Positions 19,387 to 28,335 of a stretch of DNA of 64,000 nt are shown here, in pieces. The first letter of the stretch is position 1. Each line of letters opens with the position of its first letter. Made by a program: the position numbers and the translations under genes. This DNA comes from Acidimangrovimonas sediminis. Lineage in GTDB: Bacteria; Pseudomonadota; Alphaproteobacteria; Rhodobacterales; Rhodobacteraceae. The DNA is taken from NCBI RefSeq assembly GCF_002871005.1, contig NZ_PHSN01000001.1, positions 186,001 through 250,000 on the forward strand, written 5' to 3'. Under the pieces are notes generated by a model. It was not told the DNA's origin, searched no databases, and was given only the letters and a program-made list of their open reading frames with translations.

Positions 19387-20631
19387 ATGGCTCAGGGATT
19401 CCGCTCGATCAGCATGGACGAGGCGCAGGCGCTGCCGCGGTGGCGGCGGCCCGAGGCGCTGCTTTATGTCATGGCGGCGGCGATGCCGATCGCCTTCTCG
19501 ACCTGGCAGGCGCTGCTGAACAACTTCGTCATCGAGGCGGCGAATTTCACCGGTGTCCAGATCGGCTGGCTGCAATCGGTGCGTGAGGTGCCGGGGTTCC
19601 TGGCGATCGGCGTGATCCTTGTGCTGATGGTGATGCGCGAGCAGATGCTGGCGCTTATGTCGCTGGTGCTGCTGGGGGCCGCGGTCGCGGCGACGGCCCT
19701 GTTCCCGAGTTTCGGCGGATTGCTGGCCACGACGATCCTTTCGTCGATCGGCTTTCACTACTTCCAGACGGTGAACCAGTCGCTGCAATTGCAGTGGATC
19801 GACCGGGAGCGCGCGCCGCGGACGCTGGGGCGGATCGTGGCGCTGGGGTCGGCCGCGTCGCTCGGGGCCTACCTCGTGCTGGTGCTGACCTGGCGCCGGT
19901 TCGATTTGTCGTTCGAGACGGTCTATGCCGTGGCCGGGGCCGCGACGGCGGTCGCGGCGGTGGTGTGCTTCCTGCTCTATCCGCAGTTCCGCAGCCGCAC
20001 GCCGCAGCAGGCGCGCTTCGTGCTGCGCCGTCGCTACTGGCTCTACTATGCGCTGCAGCTGGCCTCTGGGGCGCGGCGCCAGATCTTCGTGGTGTTCGCG
20101 GCCTTCATGATGGTGCAGCGCTTCGGCTTTCACGTCGACCAGATCACCGTGCTCTTCATCATCAACTATGCGGCCAACATGGTGCTGGCCCCGGTGGTGG
20201 GGCGGCTTCTCGGACGGTTCGGGGAACGCTCGCTCCTGACCTTCGAATATGCGGGGCTGCTGGCGATCTTCCTCGCCTATGCGGGGATCTATCACTTCGG
20301 CTGGGGGGGCTGGGTGGCGGCAGGTCTCTACGTGGTCGACCAGATCTTCTTTGCGCTGGCCTTCGCCATGACCACCTACTTCCAGAAGATCTGCGATCCC
20401 GAGGACATCGCGCCCACGGCGGCCGTCTCCTTCACCATCAACCACATCGCTGCGGTCTTCCTCCCGGTTGCCCTGGGCTATGTCTGGATCCAGTCGCCGG
20501 GCGCGGTCTTCGGCCTTGCGGCGGGGATCGCCACGGTCTCGCTGGGGCTGGCGCTGCTGATCCCGCGCCACCCGGCGAAGGGTAACGAAACCCTGTTCTC
20601 GCGCCTTCTCCCGGCGCAGCCGGCGGAGTAG
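19387..20631 (+). CDS. MFS transporter
   Basis: This 414-aa protein has about twelve hydrophobic segments and a central cytosolic break near residue 200 (QFRSRTPQQARFVLRRRYW), as in the major facilitator superfamily. The substrate is unknown. ATG 19387 follows GATAGGC; an alternative ATG at 19414 has no ribosome site. It is divergent from the YeeE-like gene and followed after 5 bp by a small kinase-like gene, so the two probably share a transcript. Confidence 0.85.
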   Translation: MAQGFRSISMDEAQALPRWRRPEALLYVMAAAMPIAFSTWQALLNNFVIEAANFTGVQIGWLQSVREVPGFLAIGVILVLMVMREQMLALMSLVLLGAAVAATALFPSFGGLLATTILSSIGFHYFQTVNQSLQLQWIDRERAPRTLGRIVALGSAASLGAYLVLVLTWRRFDLSFETVYAVAGAATAVAAVVCFLLYPQFRSRTPQQARFVLRRRYWLYYALQLASGARRQIFVVFAAFMMVQRFGFHVDQITVLFIINYAANMVLAPVVGRLLGRFGERSLLTFEYAGLLAIFLAYAGIYHFGWGGWVAAGLYVVDQIFFALAFAMTTYFQKICDPEDIAPTAAVSFTINHIAAVFLPVALGYVWIQSPGAVFGLAAGIATVSLGLALLIPRHPAKGNETLFSRLLPAQPAE

Positions 20632-20636
20632 GGCGC

Positions 20637-21176
20637 ATGGCGCGCCTTCTGGTCATCGGGGCCAGCGGGGCGGGAACCTCGACGCTGGGGCGCGCGGTGG
20701 CGACGATACGGGCCACTCAGCATTTCGACGTCGACGATTTCTTCTGGCGGCCGACCGATCCGCCCTTCACCACCCGCCGCCCGCCGGACGAGAGGCTGCG
20801 CTTGCTGTCCGAGATGGTGCTGCCCCGGGCGGAGTGGGTCCTGTCGGGCTCTCCCCTCGGGTGGAGTGCGCCGATCGAAGCGCGGCTGACGCATGCCGTC
20901 TTCGTGGCCATCGATCCGGCGGCGCGGCTGGCACGGCTGGAGGCGCGCGAGGCGCGGCGCTACGGCGCACGGATCCGCGAGGGCGGCGATCTGGCAGCAC
21001 ATCACACGGGCTTCATGGACTGGGCGAAGGGCTACGACTACCCGGAATTCACCGGGCGGTCACGGGCCGCGCATGACAATTTCCTCGAGCGGCTGGCATG
21101 CCCGGTGCTGGCGGTGGACGGCGCCGAACCGACCGAGGCGCTTGCCGCGGCGGTCTGTGCTTGGCTCGACGGCTGA
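20637..21176 (+). CDS. P-loop small-molecule kinase-like protein
   Basis: The 179-aa soluble protein opens with a Walker A loop, VIGASGAGTSTLG. FDVDDFFW resembles the DXD substrate region of adenylate kinase-like and topology-modulation-type small kinases, and an arginine-rich lid segment (ARLARLEAREARRYGARI) follows. It lies 5 bp after the MFS transporter gene, so it might phosphorylate an imported compound, but that is inference. The substrate is unknown. Confidence 0.7.
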   Translation: MARLLVIGASGAGTSTLGRAVATIRATQHFDVDDFFWRPTDPPFTTRRPPDERLRLLSEMVLPRAEWVLSGSPLGWSAPIEARLTHAVFVAIDPAARLARLEAREARRYGARIREGGDLAAHHTGFMDWAKGYDYPEFTGRSRAAHDNFLERLACPVLAVDGAEPTEALAAAVCAWLDG

Positions 21177-21301
21177 CCTTTTCGTCCCGTATCCGTGTCA
21201 TCCCGGGAGGAGGGATTGATGGGAAGGGGGCGCCCGCCACGGCGCTTGACCCTGTTGCGTGCGCAAACTAAGGCCTTGCGGGTCCAGAACGGAGGCCCGA
21301 G

Positions 21302-22174
21302 ATGCCCACCTATTCCGCCCTTACCACGCTGCCCGGCGAAGCGCCCGCCACCGATCTTGCCGCCGCGATGGAGCAGATGGAGCCGGCGCCCACCGGGGTC
21401 GGCGTTTTCGAGATCGAGGACGGCTCGGGCCTGTGGGAGGTGGGCGCCTATTTCGACGATGCCCCCGCCGAGACCGACCTTGCCCTTCTCGCGGCCGCTT
21501 TCGGCGCGAAACCCTTCACCGTTTCCGAACTGCCCGAGATCGACTGGGTCGCCAAGGTCAAGCGCGAGCTTGCCCCGGTCGAGGCCGGGCGTTTCTTCGT
21601 CTACGGCAGCCATGATGCGGACCGCGTGCCCGAGGGCCGGATCGCGCTGATGATCGAGGCGGCGATGGCCTTCGGCACCGGCCATCACGGCACCACGCTG
21701 GGCTGCCTGCGCGCGCTCGACGCGCTCGACCGCCAGGGCATCGCCTGCCACAATGTCGCCGACATTGGCTGTGGCACCGCGGTGCTTGCCATGGCCGCCG
21801 CCTCGATCTGGCCGGAGCCGGTGATCGCCTCGGACATAGACGCGGTGGCGGTCGAGGTGGCGGAGGCAAACACCCGCGTGAACGGGCTTGAAGGGCGGGT
21901 GGAATGCCTCGAGGCGGTGGGGTTCGCCCATCCCCGGATCGCCGAAAAGGCGCCGTTCGACCTCGTCTTCGCGAACATCCTTATGGGGCCGCTGATCGCG
22001 CTGGCGCCCGATATGGGCCGGAATGTGGCGCCCGGCGGACGCGTGATTCTCTCCGGAATCCTCAATGAACAGGCGGAAACCGTGATCAATGCCTATCGCG
22101 GCGAAGGGTTTGTCGTCGAAACAAGGCAGGAAATCGGCGAGTGGAGCACCCTGACCCTAATTTTGCCTCAATAG
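21302..22174 (+). CDS. prmA: Ribosomal protein L11 methyltransferase
   Basis: PrmA trimethylates ribosomal protein L11 using S-adenosylmethionine. The 290-aa protein is normal length. An N-terminal substrate-binding domain is followed by FGTGHHGTT (124-132), the SAM-binding DIGCGTA (154-160) and FANILMGPL. The start ATG 21302 follows GGAGG six bases upstream. It stands alone, 125 bp after the kinase gene. Confidence 0.95.
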   Translation: MPTYSALTTLPGEAPATDLAAAMEQMEPAPTGVGVFEIEDGSGLWEVGAYFDDAPAETDLALLAAAFGAKPFTVSELPEIDWVAKVKRELAPVEAGRFFVYGSHDADRVPEGRIALMIEAAMAFGTGHHGTTLGCLRALDALDRQGIACHNVADIGCGTAVLAMAAASIWPEPVIASDIDAVAVEVAEANTRVNGLEGRVECLEAVGFAHPRIAEKAPFDLVFANILMGPLIALAPDMGRNVAPGGRVILSGILNEQAETVINAYRGEGFVVETRQEIGEWSTLTLILPQ

Positions 22175-22252
22175 CGGGGGCCTGCCTTATTTGAGCCACA
22201 TTCTGGACGCAGAACTTGCACCGTGGTGGGGGCCATGTTCGGGAGTAGACCC

Positions 22253-22594
22253 ATGGCCAATCCGAATCTCGTGGACTTCGAGGGACGGCTCAAGCGTATC
22301 CAGAAAATCCGCCGGAGTGGCGGTGGGTTCGAGGCCAGCGGCGCACTCGGCCGGTCGGCGTTCAACCGCGCGCCCCGGCGTTCGGTGCCCATCGTCGGGC
22401 CGCTGCTGATCGTGCTGATGGCGGTTTTCGCTCTGAAAGCCGTGATCTACGCCAAGATCGGCGAGCGGGCCTATGAGAGCCGCGTCGCGGAGCTGAGCGC
22501 CGGCAAGGGCGTGCAGCCGCTCGGCGCCTTCATCATGCAGTCCGATCCGCTGACCGTCGCGCTGGCGCAGAAAGTGCGGCCCTACGTCGATTGA
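22253..22594 (+). CDS. Small single-pass membrane protein of unknown function
   Basis: This 113-aa protein has a basic cytosolic N terminus (GRLKRIQKIRR), one membrane segment (VGPLLIVLMAVFALKAVIYA) and a short C-terminal domain ending ALAQKVRPYVD. I chose ATG 22253, which gives MANPNLVDFEGRL, with GGGAG seven bases upstream. It is probably lineage-conserved, but I recognise no named family. It is preceded by prmA and followed by the DUF1127 gene on the other strand. Confidence 0.65.
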   Translation: MANPNLVDFEGRLKRIQKIRRSGGGFEASGALGRSAFNRAPRRSVPIVGPLLIVLMAVFALKAVIYAKIGERAYESRVAELSAGKGVQPLGAFIMQSDPLTVALAQKVRPYVD

Positions 22595-22687
22595 CCTTCG
22601 GGGGCGTTCCGCGCGGGGGCGTTCCGTCCAAAGGCGTCCTGTCGCGCGGGCGCGGGAAAGCGCGTTTCGAAATCTGGCTCCTGAAAT

Positions 22688-22722
22688 TCAAAACGCCGCG
22701 TCCCGATCCCGGGCGCGGCGTT
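22688..22722 (-). terminator. Terminator of the DUF1127 gene
   Basis: AACGCCGCG (22692-22700) and CGCGGCGTT (22714-22722) pair across a 13-nt loop. Read on the minus strand, the stem is followed by TTTGAATTT, a moderately T-rich tail. It lies 65 bp beyond the DUF1127 stop and may also stop plus-strand read-through from the preceding gene. Confidence 0.6.
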
Positions 22723-22786
22723 CGTGTCTTCGCGTATCTTCGCCCCCGGCCATCTGCCGGGTGCCTCCGGTCCGGCGCTTAGGGCG

Positions 22787-22999
22787 TCAGGCCCGGCGGC
22801 TGGAGAAGTGATCGATGTCACCGCGGCACAGGCCGATATCGTCAAGCTCGCGGTCGGTCAGCTTGTCCAGCGCGTTGCGGGTCAGGCGGGTGTCGTTCCA
22901 GTCACGCAGTGCGTGAACGATGGTCGAAAGACCCTGGATCGTGCGGAACGTGGTGATGGCGCCGAAGGGCGCCGTGCGGGTCGTCTCGTAGGCGGCCAT
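22787..22999 (-). CDS. DUF1127 small protein
   Basis: This 70-aa protein ends in the DUF1127 motif (LDKLTDRELDDIGLCRGDIDHF), an arginine/aspartate-rich helical hairpin that in several alphaproteobacterial proteins contacts RNA or affects RNA turnover (e.g. CcaF1 of R. sphaeroides, recalled). AAGGA lies about eight bases before the ATG. It has its own promoter (23058-23086) and terminator, so it is a monocistronic unit. Such genes often respond to phosphate or oxidative stress. I saw no CcsR-like sRNA repeats downstream. Confidence 0.9.
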   Translation of the reverse strand: MAAYETTRTAPFGAITTFRTIQGLSTIVHALRDWNDTRLTRNALDKLTDRELDDIGLCRGDIDHFSSRRA

Positions 23000-23057
23000 G
23001 GCGGATTTCCTTTTTCATAAAGCGCCCAACATGTGGGCATGTCGTCTTCCTGATCGG

Positions 23058-23086
23058 CAGATAGATGAGCGGTTTGGACTCGGCAA
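23058..23086 (-). promoter_or_regulatory. Sigma70-like promoter of the DUF1127 gene
   Basis: On the minus strand, TTGCCG (23086-23081) and TATCTG (23063-23058) are spaced by 17 bp, predicting a leader of about 50 nt before the ATG at 22999. An inverted repeat, GCCCA-N5-TGGGC (23024-23038), lies in that leader. The rest of the 332-bp divergent gap to ruvC shows no gene. Confidence 0.5.
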
Positions 23087-23331
23087 GCGGGGGAATTCGC
23101 ATGGGTGGGTTGCGTTTTTCGCATGCCTCTCGCGGGCGTTTGGGCCTTGTTTACAAGGCGTTTACGGCCACCTTGAAATCCGTCGCATTCAGACATCGCA
23201 ACGCCGCTTTCCGCCCGGATTTCGGCGTTCCCCGCCATCCGCCCTGTTGCAGGGGCCGGGCACGCCGTGCTGGCGAATGTTCGCTGTTCGTGCTACTGCG
23301 TCGAAAAAGACACAAAAATTGAGGGGGCAGC

Positions 23332-23862
23332 ATGCGCGTTTTGGGGATCGACCCCGGCCTGCGCAACCTTGGCTGGGGGGTGATCGACGTCGACGGCACC
23401 CGGATCAGCCATGTCGCGAATGGAATCTGTCACTCCGATTCGGGTGATCTGGCGCCCAGGCTGCTGTCGCTGCATGGCCAGCTGACCGAAGTGCTGCGCA
23501 TCCATGGGCCGACCCATGCGGCGGTGGAACATACCTTCGTCAACAAGGACGGCGTGGCGACGCTGAAGCTGGGGCAGGCGCGGGGCATCGCGCTTCTGGT
23601 GCCGGCGCAGTTCGGGTTGCCGATTGGCGAATATGCCCCGAACGCGATCAAGAAGGCCGTGGTCGGCGTGGGGCACGCCGCCAAGGCGCAGATCGACCAC
23701 ATGGTGCGGCTGCAGCTGCCGGGCGTCGTTCTGGCCGGACCGGATGCGGCGGACGCGCTGGCGATCGCGATCTGCCATGCCCACCACCTGCAATCCTCGG
23801 GCCGGTTCGAGGCGGCTCTCGCACGGGCGACCTCGGGCGCCCGTGCGGGGGCGGCGCGATGA
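23332..23862 (+). CDS. ruvC: Crossover junction endodeoxyribonuclease RuvC
   Basis: RuvC resolves Holliday junctions with RuvAB. The 176-aa protein keeps all four catalytic acidic residues at the E. coli positions: D7 (GIDPG), E66 (AAVEHTF), D138 and D141 (GPDAADAL). The start follows GAGGGGG. The stop overlaps a 19-codon ORF that leads into ruvA. Confidence 0.97.
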   Translation: MRVLGIDPGLRNLGWGVIDVDGTRISHVANGICHSDSGDLAPRLLSLHGQLTEVLRIHGPTHAAVEHTFVNKDGVATLKLGQARGIALLVPAQFGLPIGEYAPNAIKKAVVGVGHAAKAQIDHMVRLQLPGVVLAGPDAADALAIAICHAHHLQSSGRFEAALARATSGARAGAAR

Positions 23863-23918
23863 TCGGCGCCCGCGCGAAGGCCGCGCCGATCGACATACGC
23901 GCGGAGGCCGCGCGATGA
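23859..23918 (+). CDS. 19-residue linker ORF between ruvC and ruvA
   Basis: ATG 23859 overlaps the ruvC stop, and its own TGA (23916-23918) overlaps the ruvA start (ATGA at both junctions). The peptide is [19 protein letters not shown]. The 14-mer GCGCGATGATCGGC occurs at both ends of the segment, so the ORF looks like the product of a short duplication of the ruvA start region. It may simply couple translation. There is no evidence that the peptide is functional. Confidence 0.35.
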   Translation: MIGARAKAAPIDIRAEAAR

Positions 23919-24610
23919 TCGGCCGTATCGCCGGACGGATCGAGTATCGCGGCCCCGACCACGTTCTGATCGACGTGCGCGGCGTGGGCTACATCGTGCA
24001 CGTCTCTGACCGCACGCTTGCGGCCCTGCCGGGGGTGGGCGAGGCCTGCGCGCTCTACACCGACCTTCTGGTGCGCGAGGACCTGCTGCAGCTCTTCGGC
24101 TTCCCGACTCTGCTGGAGAAGGAGTGGCACAAGCTTCTGATGAGCGTGCAGGGGATCGGCGCCAAGGCCTCGATGGCGATCCTCGGCGCGCTGGGGGCCG
24201 AGGGCACGGCACGGGCGATCACGCTGGGGGATGCCAAGGCGATCACCGCGGCGCCGGGGGTCGGCCCCAAGATCGCGCAGCGCGTGGTGATGGAGCTGAA
24301 GCAGAAGGCACCCGCGGTGATGGCGCAGGCGGGGCGGCTGTCGGGCGGGGCCGTGCCTGATGCCGACGATGCGGTGATCGAGGAGAGCGCGCCGGCAAGG
24401 CCCGGCACGCTGCGCAAGGCGCCGGCCGCGCCCAGCGATGCGCAGCGCCGCGCGGCGGCCTCGGCCGATGCGCTCTCGGCGCTGGTGAACCTCGGCTACG
24501 GTCATGCGGATGCCGCCGAGGCGGTGGCGATCGCCGCCGAGGCCGACCCGTCAGCGGAGGCCTCGGCCTTGATCCGTGCGGGTCTCAAGCACCTGGCGCC
24601 GAAGAACTGA
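23915..24610 (+). CDS. ruvA: Holliday junction branch migration protein RuvA
   Basis: RuvA binds Holliday junctions and loads the RuvB helicase. The 231-aa protein has the OB-fold domain ([28 protein letters not shown]), two helix-hairpin-helix motifs ([32 protein letters not shown]), an acidic linker and the C-terminal RuvB-binding three-helix domain. It is slightly longer than E. coli RuvA (203 aa) because of the linker. GGAGG lies 8 bases before the ATG. ruvB, usually next, does not follow; a repeat and cysE do. Confidence 0.96.
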   Translation: MIGRIAGRIEYRGPDHVLIDVRGVGYIVHVSDRTLAALPGVGEACALYTDLLVREDLLQLFGFPTLLEKEWHKLLMSVQGIGAKASMAILGALGAEGTARAITLGDAKAITAAPGVGPKIAQRVVMELKQKAPAVMAQAGRLSGGAVPDADDAVIEESAPARPGTLRKAPAAPSDAQRRAAASADALSALVNLGYGHADAAEAVAIAAEADPSAEASALIRAGLKHLAPKN

Positions 24611-24644
24611 CCGGGCGACATGGCTCCCAGGCAAGACGTCTTGT

Positions 24645-24692
24645 CTTCTTCTGAGCGGAAATATCCCGGGGGGTGCAGGGGGCAGCGCCCCC
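24645..24692 (+). repeat. Dispersed CTTCTTCTGAGCGG/hairpin repeat
   Basis: A near-consensus copy: arm CTTCTTCTGAGCGG, block AAATATCCC, a G-run, then GGGGGCAGCGCCCCC as a hairpin. It begins 35 bp after the ruvA stop. Confidence 0.85.
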
Positions 24693-24777
24693 GCCGGCCC
24701 GCCCTCGCCACCTGGCGCGCCCGTCCGGCCCTTGCGCCGCGCCGGGGCGATTTCGCCTCACGCCCGGTGAATATTCT

Positions 24778-24805
24778 TTGAACGTGCCGATCCGCACCCT
24801 ATCTG
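24778..24805 (+). promoter_or_regulatory. Candidate cysE promoter
   Basis: TTGAAC (24778-24783), a 16-bp spacer and TATCTG (24800-24805) precede cysE, predicting a leader of about 35 nt. The -10 is the same hexamer as in the DUF1127 promoter. Confidence 0.45.
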
Positions 24806-24846
24806 CTACAACACCCGTGAAGCAGCGAGCGTTAGGGAGACGGCGC

Positions 24847-25650
24847 ATGGCACGTTTGAGACCTCAGATCACCGCCGTCGATCCGGTCTGGACCCGGGTG
24901 CTCGACGAAGCTCAGCAGGCGCTCGACGAAGAGCCGCTTCTGGGCGGCATGCTGCATTACAACCTTCTGCACCACGAGACCCTGGAAAGCGCACTGGCCT
25001 ATCGTTTCGCGCTCAAGCTGGCCTCGGGGGAGCTGGGCGAGCAGATCCTGCATGAGATCGCGTCGACGGCCTACGGTGCCGATCCGGCACTGGCTGAGGC
25101 GGCACGGGCCGATCTGATGGCGAGCTACGAGCGCGATCCCGCCTGCCACCGCTACCTTCAGCCGATCCTTTATTTCAAGGGGTTCCAGGCGGTGCAGGCC
25201 TATCGCGTGGCGCATTGGCTGCTGGGGCAGGGGCGCCGCGACATGGCGTTGTTCATCCAGTCGCGGGTATCCGAGGTGTTCAGCGTCGACATCAACCCGG
25301 CGGCGAAGATCGGCAAGGGGATCATGATCGACCACGCCCATGCCATCGTCATCGGCGAGACCGCGGTGGTCGGCGACAACGTCTCGATGCTCCATTCGGT
25401 GACCCTGGGCGGGACCGGCAAGGAAGACGGCGATCGCCATCCCAAGATCGGCGACGGCGTGCTGATCGGCGCCGGGGCCAAGGTGCTGGGCAACATTCAC
25501 ATCGGGGCGAATTCGCGGGTCGCGGCCGGGTCGGTCGTGTTGCACGACGTGCCGCCCTGCAAGACCGTGGCCGGGGTCCCCGCCAAGGTCGTGGGCGATG
25601 CCGGCTGCTCGCAGCCGTCCGTCTCGATGAACCAGCTTCTGAAGGAGTGA
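24847..25650 (+). CDS. cysE: Serine O-acetyltransferase
   Basis: CysE makes O-acetylserine, the carbon skeleton for cysteine. The 267-aa protein has the N-terminal helical SATase domain (DPVWTRVLDEAQQALDEEPLL) and the left-handed beta-helix with the catalytic DHAHAIVIGETAVVGD segment and repeated hexapeptides (IGDGVLIGAGAKVLGNIHIG). The C-terminal tail is present, which in the family contacts cysteine synthase and binds the feedback inhibitor. ATG 24847 follows GGGAG. Confidence 0.95.
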   Translation: MARLRPQITAVDPVWTRVLDEAQQALDEEPLLGGMLHYNLLHHETLESALAYRFALKLASGELGEQILHEIASTAYGADPALAEAARADLMASYERDPACHRYLQPILYFKGFQAVQAYRVAHWLLGQGRRDMALFIQSRVSEVFSVDINPAAKIGKGIMIDHAHAIVIGETAVVGDNVSMLHSVTLGGTGKEDGDRHPKIGDGVLIGAGAKVLGNIHIGANSRVAAGSVVLHDVPPCKTVAGVPAKVVGDAGCSQPSVSMNQLLKE

Positions 25651-25802
25651 TCCCCGGCGGTCGCCTTTCTGGCGGTCGCTTCCCGGGATTTGATCGTTCG
25701 GGGACTGAGGTCCGGTGCAGGGTGCGCGGATCGCCGCCTGCGGACTGATCCCTGAGACTGCCTCGTGCGTTATCCATTGGGAGATCTGCACAGGAGGCTC
25801 AG

Positions 25803-26252
25803 ATGTTGAAGCTATTCAGGACATCCGCTGCCGGGATCGCACTTGCCGCGGCCTGTTTCGCGGCGGTCGGCGCAACAGGTGCTGCGGCCGCGGCGGAGGT
25901 GTTTCGACCGCTGCCGCCGGACAGCGGCAACCTCGACCAGTATCGCTGGAACAAGCGGGTGGTCATGATCTTCGCGCCCTCGCCACAGGATCCCAAGTAT
26001 CGCGACGTGACCGAGGCGCTGCGCGCGCGGGCGGCGGGTCTGGAGAACCGCGACCTCGTGGTTCTGACTGACACCGATCCCAAGGCTCAGGGGCGTCTGC
26101 GCGCGGCGTTTGACGTGCGCGGATTCCGGATGCTGCTGGTGGGCAAGGACGGGGGCGTCAAGCTGGACGAGGGGGCCGTGATTTCTCCGGACATGCTGTT
26201 CCAGACGATCGATGCGATGCCGATGCGGCGCGACGAGATGCGTAAGGGCTGA
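25803..26252 (+). CDS. Exported DUF4174 protein
   Basis: This 149-aa protein has a signal peptide (ends near AAAAAEV, residue 31-33) and a DUF4174 domain with the family's thioredoxin-like opening LDQYRWNKRVVMIFAPSPQDPKY. The usual thioredoxin cysteines are absent, so a redox role is unlikely. The family is periplasmic and uncharacterised. CAGGAGG lies just before the ATG. It appears monocistronic. Confidence 0.85.
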   Translation: MLKLFRTSAAGIALAAACFAAVGATGAAAAAEVFRPLPPDSGNLDQYRWNKRVVMIFAPSPQDPKYRDVTEALRARAAGLENRDLVVLTDTDPKAQGRLRAAFDVRGFRMLLVGKDGGVKLDEGAVISPDMLFQTIDAMPMRRDEMRKG

Positions 26253-26343
26253 TCAGGCGGGGACTGACTGTGCGGGGGCTGATCATGCGAAAGGGGCGGC
26301 CACTGCCGCCCCCCTCGGGATGCTTGGCGATGTTGTCGCCGGA

Positions 26344-26775
26344 TCAGTTGTTGGCGAGCAGCACCGCGGCGAGACCCACGACCGAGACCACGGCGAGGGT
26401 GTTGTCGTTCACCAGCACGACCCGACCGTCGACACGCTCGTAATGCGTGTGGGCGCGGGGCTTGGGCAGGTGGTGGTATTTCTTCGACCACGAGATACGC
26501 TCGCCATGCGCGTGCTGGCCGACGCGGGGCGCCGACGCGCGGTGGTTGTCGGCATGCTGCTGCGTCTTGTGGCTGTCACGCGACTGGGCGTGCTGGGGCG
26601 CCTTTTGATCTTTGCGGTGGCTGTCGGACCGCTGCTGCGGCTGGCATTTCTGACCGGGCGCGCAATGCGAGGCGCCGTTGGAATGGCTGTCGGCCATCGC
26701 CGGGGCGGAGACCCCGAGACCGAGGGCGATAGCGGCGCCCATCAGGGCGGTGCGGGTGAAAGTTGCCTTGCGCAT
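26344..26775 (-). CDS. RcnB-like secreted His-rich protein
   Basis: The 143-aa protein has a signal peptide (MRKATFTRTALMGAAIALGLGVSAPAMA). A hydrophilic region rich in His, Gln and Ser follows (DSHRKDQKAPQHAQSRDSHK), then an RcnB-type C-terminal segment (YERVDGRVVLVNDNTLAVVSV). E. coli RcnB is a periplasmic protein in nickel/cobalt homeostasis; the His-rich stretch would suit metal binding. AAGGAG lies eight bases before the ATG at 26775. A 15-bp palindrome lies about 105 bp upstream. Metal specificity is inferred. Confidence 0.75.
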   Translation of the reverse strand: MRKATFTRTALMGAAIALGLGVSAPAMADSHSNGASHCAPGQKCQPQQRSDSHRKDQKAPQHAQSRDSHKTQQHADNHRASAPRVGQHAHGERISWSKKYHHLPKPRAHTHYERVDGRVVLVNDNTLAVVSVVGLAAVLLANN

Positions 26776-26878
26776 CGCAAGTCTCCTTCTTCTGTGTTCG
26801 CGTCCACACCGTACTGCTTCGGCGTGCTTCCAAGACCACAAACGCGCGGCGGCCACGGTTCGGTCGCAAGATCTTTGA

Positions 26879-26893
26879 GTGACGTTACGTCAC
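26879..26893. promoter_or_regulatory. 15-bp palindrome GTGACGT-t-ACGTCAC
   Basis: A perfect 7+1+7 inverted repeat sits in the 388-bp divergent gap between the RcnB-like gene and the M20 hydrolase gene, about 105 bp upstream of the former. Its form is that of a dimeric repressor operator. No regulator is adjacent. The rest of the gap shows no gene. Confidence 0.45.
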
Positions 26894-27163
26894 CATTTGA
26901 TTCTATTGCGAAAATTCTTGCAGCGCCTTGGCGCCAGAAAGGTGGCACGGGTGGCAAAAGGGGCCGATTGAGCCATGCCGAGGGGGGCGGTTCGAGGGCT
27001 CTGCCGGGGGCCTTCCCATGCATGGGGCGGCGGGTCGGCGCGCAGAAGAGGTGGAGGCTGCCGGAGCTTCGTCCCGGCTTCCCGCATCCACCTCACGCGA
27101 CGGTGCTTGCCCTTCCGCGCCGATGGTGAGACGAAGACGCGTCGTTTCCAGCCCGAGGTTCCA

Positions 27164-28324
27164 ATGCCCGTGATCAATCGCATTGCCGACTACGCCGAAG
27201 AGATGAAGACGTGGCGCAGGTACCTTCACGCGCATCCGGAGCTCATGTTCGACTGCCACGAGACGGCCGCCTATGTCGCGGCGCGGCTGCGAGAGTTCGG
27301 CGTCGACGAGATCCATGAGGGGATCGCCACATCGGGGATCGTGGCGATCATCAAGGGGCAGGGCACGGGGCCGACGATCGGGCTTCGGGCCGACATGGAC
27401 GCGCTGCCGATCGTCGAGACCACGGGGGTCGAGCATGCCTCGACCGTGCCGGGAAGGATGCATGCCTGCGGCCATGACGGGCACACCACGATGCTTCTGG
27501 GGGCCGCGAAGTACCTGGCCGAGACGCGGCGGTTCGCGGGGCGCGTCGCGCTGCTGTTCCAGCCGGCGGAAGAGGATGGCGGCGGCGGCCAGGTCATGGT
27601 GCAGGAAGGGGTGATGGACCGGTTCGGCATCTCGCAGGTGTATGGCATCCACAACGCGCCGAACGTGCCCCTTGGTCATTTCCTGACCAACCCGGGGCCC
27701 CTGATGGCGGCAGTGGATACGGCGACCGTGACCGTCACCGGCAAGGGCGGCCACGGCGCCAACCCGCACGAGACGGTGGATCCGCTGGTTGCCGTCGTGG
27801 CGATGGTGCAGGGGGTGCAGACGATCGTGTCGCGCAATGCCAACGCGCTGGAACCGGTGGTGATCTCGGTCACCCAGATCCACGGCGGCACGGCGTCGAA
27901 CATCATCCCCGAGGAGGCGATGTTCTGCGCCACGATCCGCAGCTTCGACCCGGACCTGCGCGAGATGATCCGCCGCAGGTTCCACGAGATCGTGGAGGGC
28001 ACCGCCACCGCCTACAACGTGACGGCCGAGGTCGATTACGACTGGGGCTATCCCGCCACCGTGAACGACCCCGACAAGACCGATTTCGCCGTCGCCGTGG
28101 CCGAGGAGATCTCGGGCGCCGCTGCCGTCGAGGGGCACGCGGGGCGCGAGATGGGGGCGGAGGATTTCTCCTACATGCTGGAGGCGCGGCCCGGGGCGTA
28201 CCTGTTCATCGGCACCGGGCCGGGGGCGGGGCTGCACCATTCGCGATACGATTTCAACGACGAGGTGGCGCCGGTGGGGGCCAGCTTCCTCGCCCGTCTG
28301 GTCGAGACGGCGCAGCCGCTCTGA
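27164..28324 (+). CDS. M20 family amidohydrolase (hippurate hydrolase-like)
   Basis: The 386-aa zinc peptidase/amidohydrolase has the M20D signatures: RADMDALP (75-82), ACGHDGHT (101-108, metal histidines) and QPAEE (133-137), then a dimerisation domain with GKGGHGANPHETVDP and a late catalytic GAEDFSYM. Members hydrolyse N-acyl amino acids, amidated indole-acetate conjugates or peptides; the substrate here is unknown. Start ATG 27164 gives MPVINRIADYAEEMKTWRR with CGAGG upstream. It converges on the FAD oxidase gene. Confidence 0.9.
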   Translation: MPVINRIADYAEEMKTWRRYLHAHPELMFDCHETAAYVAARLREFGVDEIHEGIATSGIVAIIKGQGTGPTIGLRADMDALPIVETTGVEHASTVPGRMHACGHDGHTTMLLGAAKYLAETRRFAGRVALLFQPAEEDGGGGQVMVQEGVMDRFGISQVYGIHNAPNVPLGHFLTNPGPLMAAVDTATVTVTGKGGHGANPHETVDPLVAVVAMVQGVQTIVSRNANALEPVVISVTQIHGGTASNIIPEEAMFCATIRSFDPDLREMIRRRFHEIVEGTATAYNVTAEVDYDWGYPATVNDPDKTDFAVAVAEEISGAAAVEGHAGREMGAEDFSYMLEARPGAYLFIGTGPGAGLHHSRYDFNDEVAPVGASFLARLVETAQPL

Positions 28325-28335
28325 CGGGGCTCTGA

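Noticed and set aside
22723-22786. CcsR-like sRNA repeats downstream of the DUF1127 gene
   Set aside because: No repeated C-rich anti-Shine-Dalgarno loops are present; only the terminator stem is seen.
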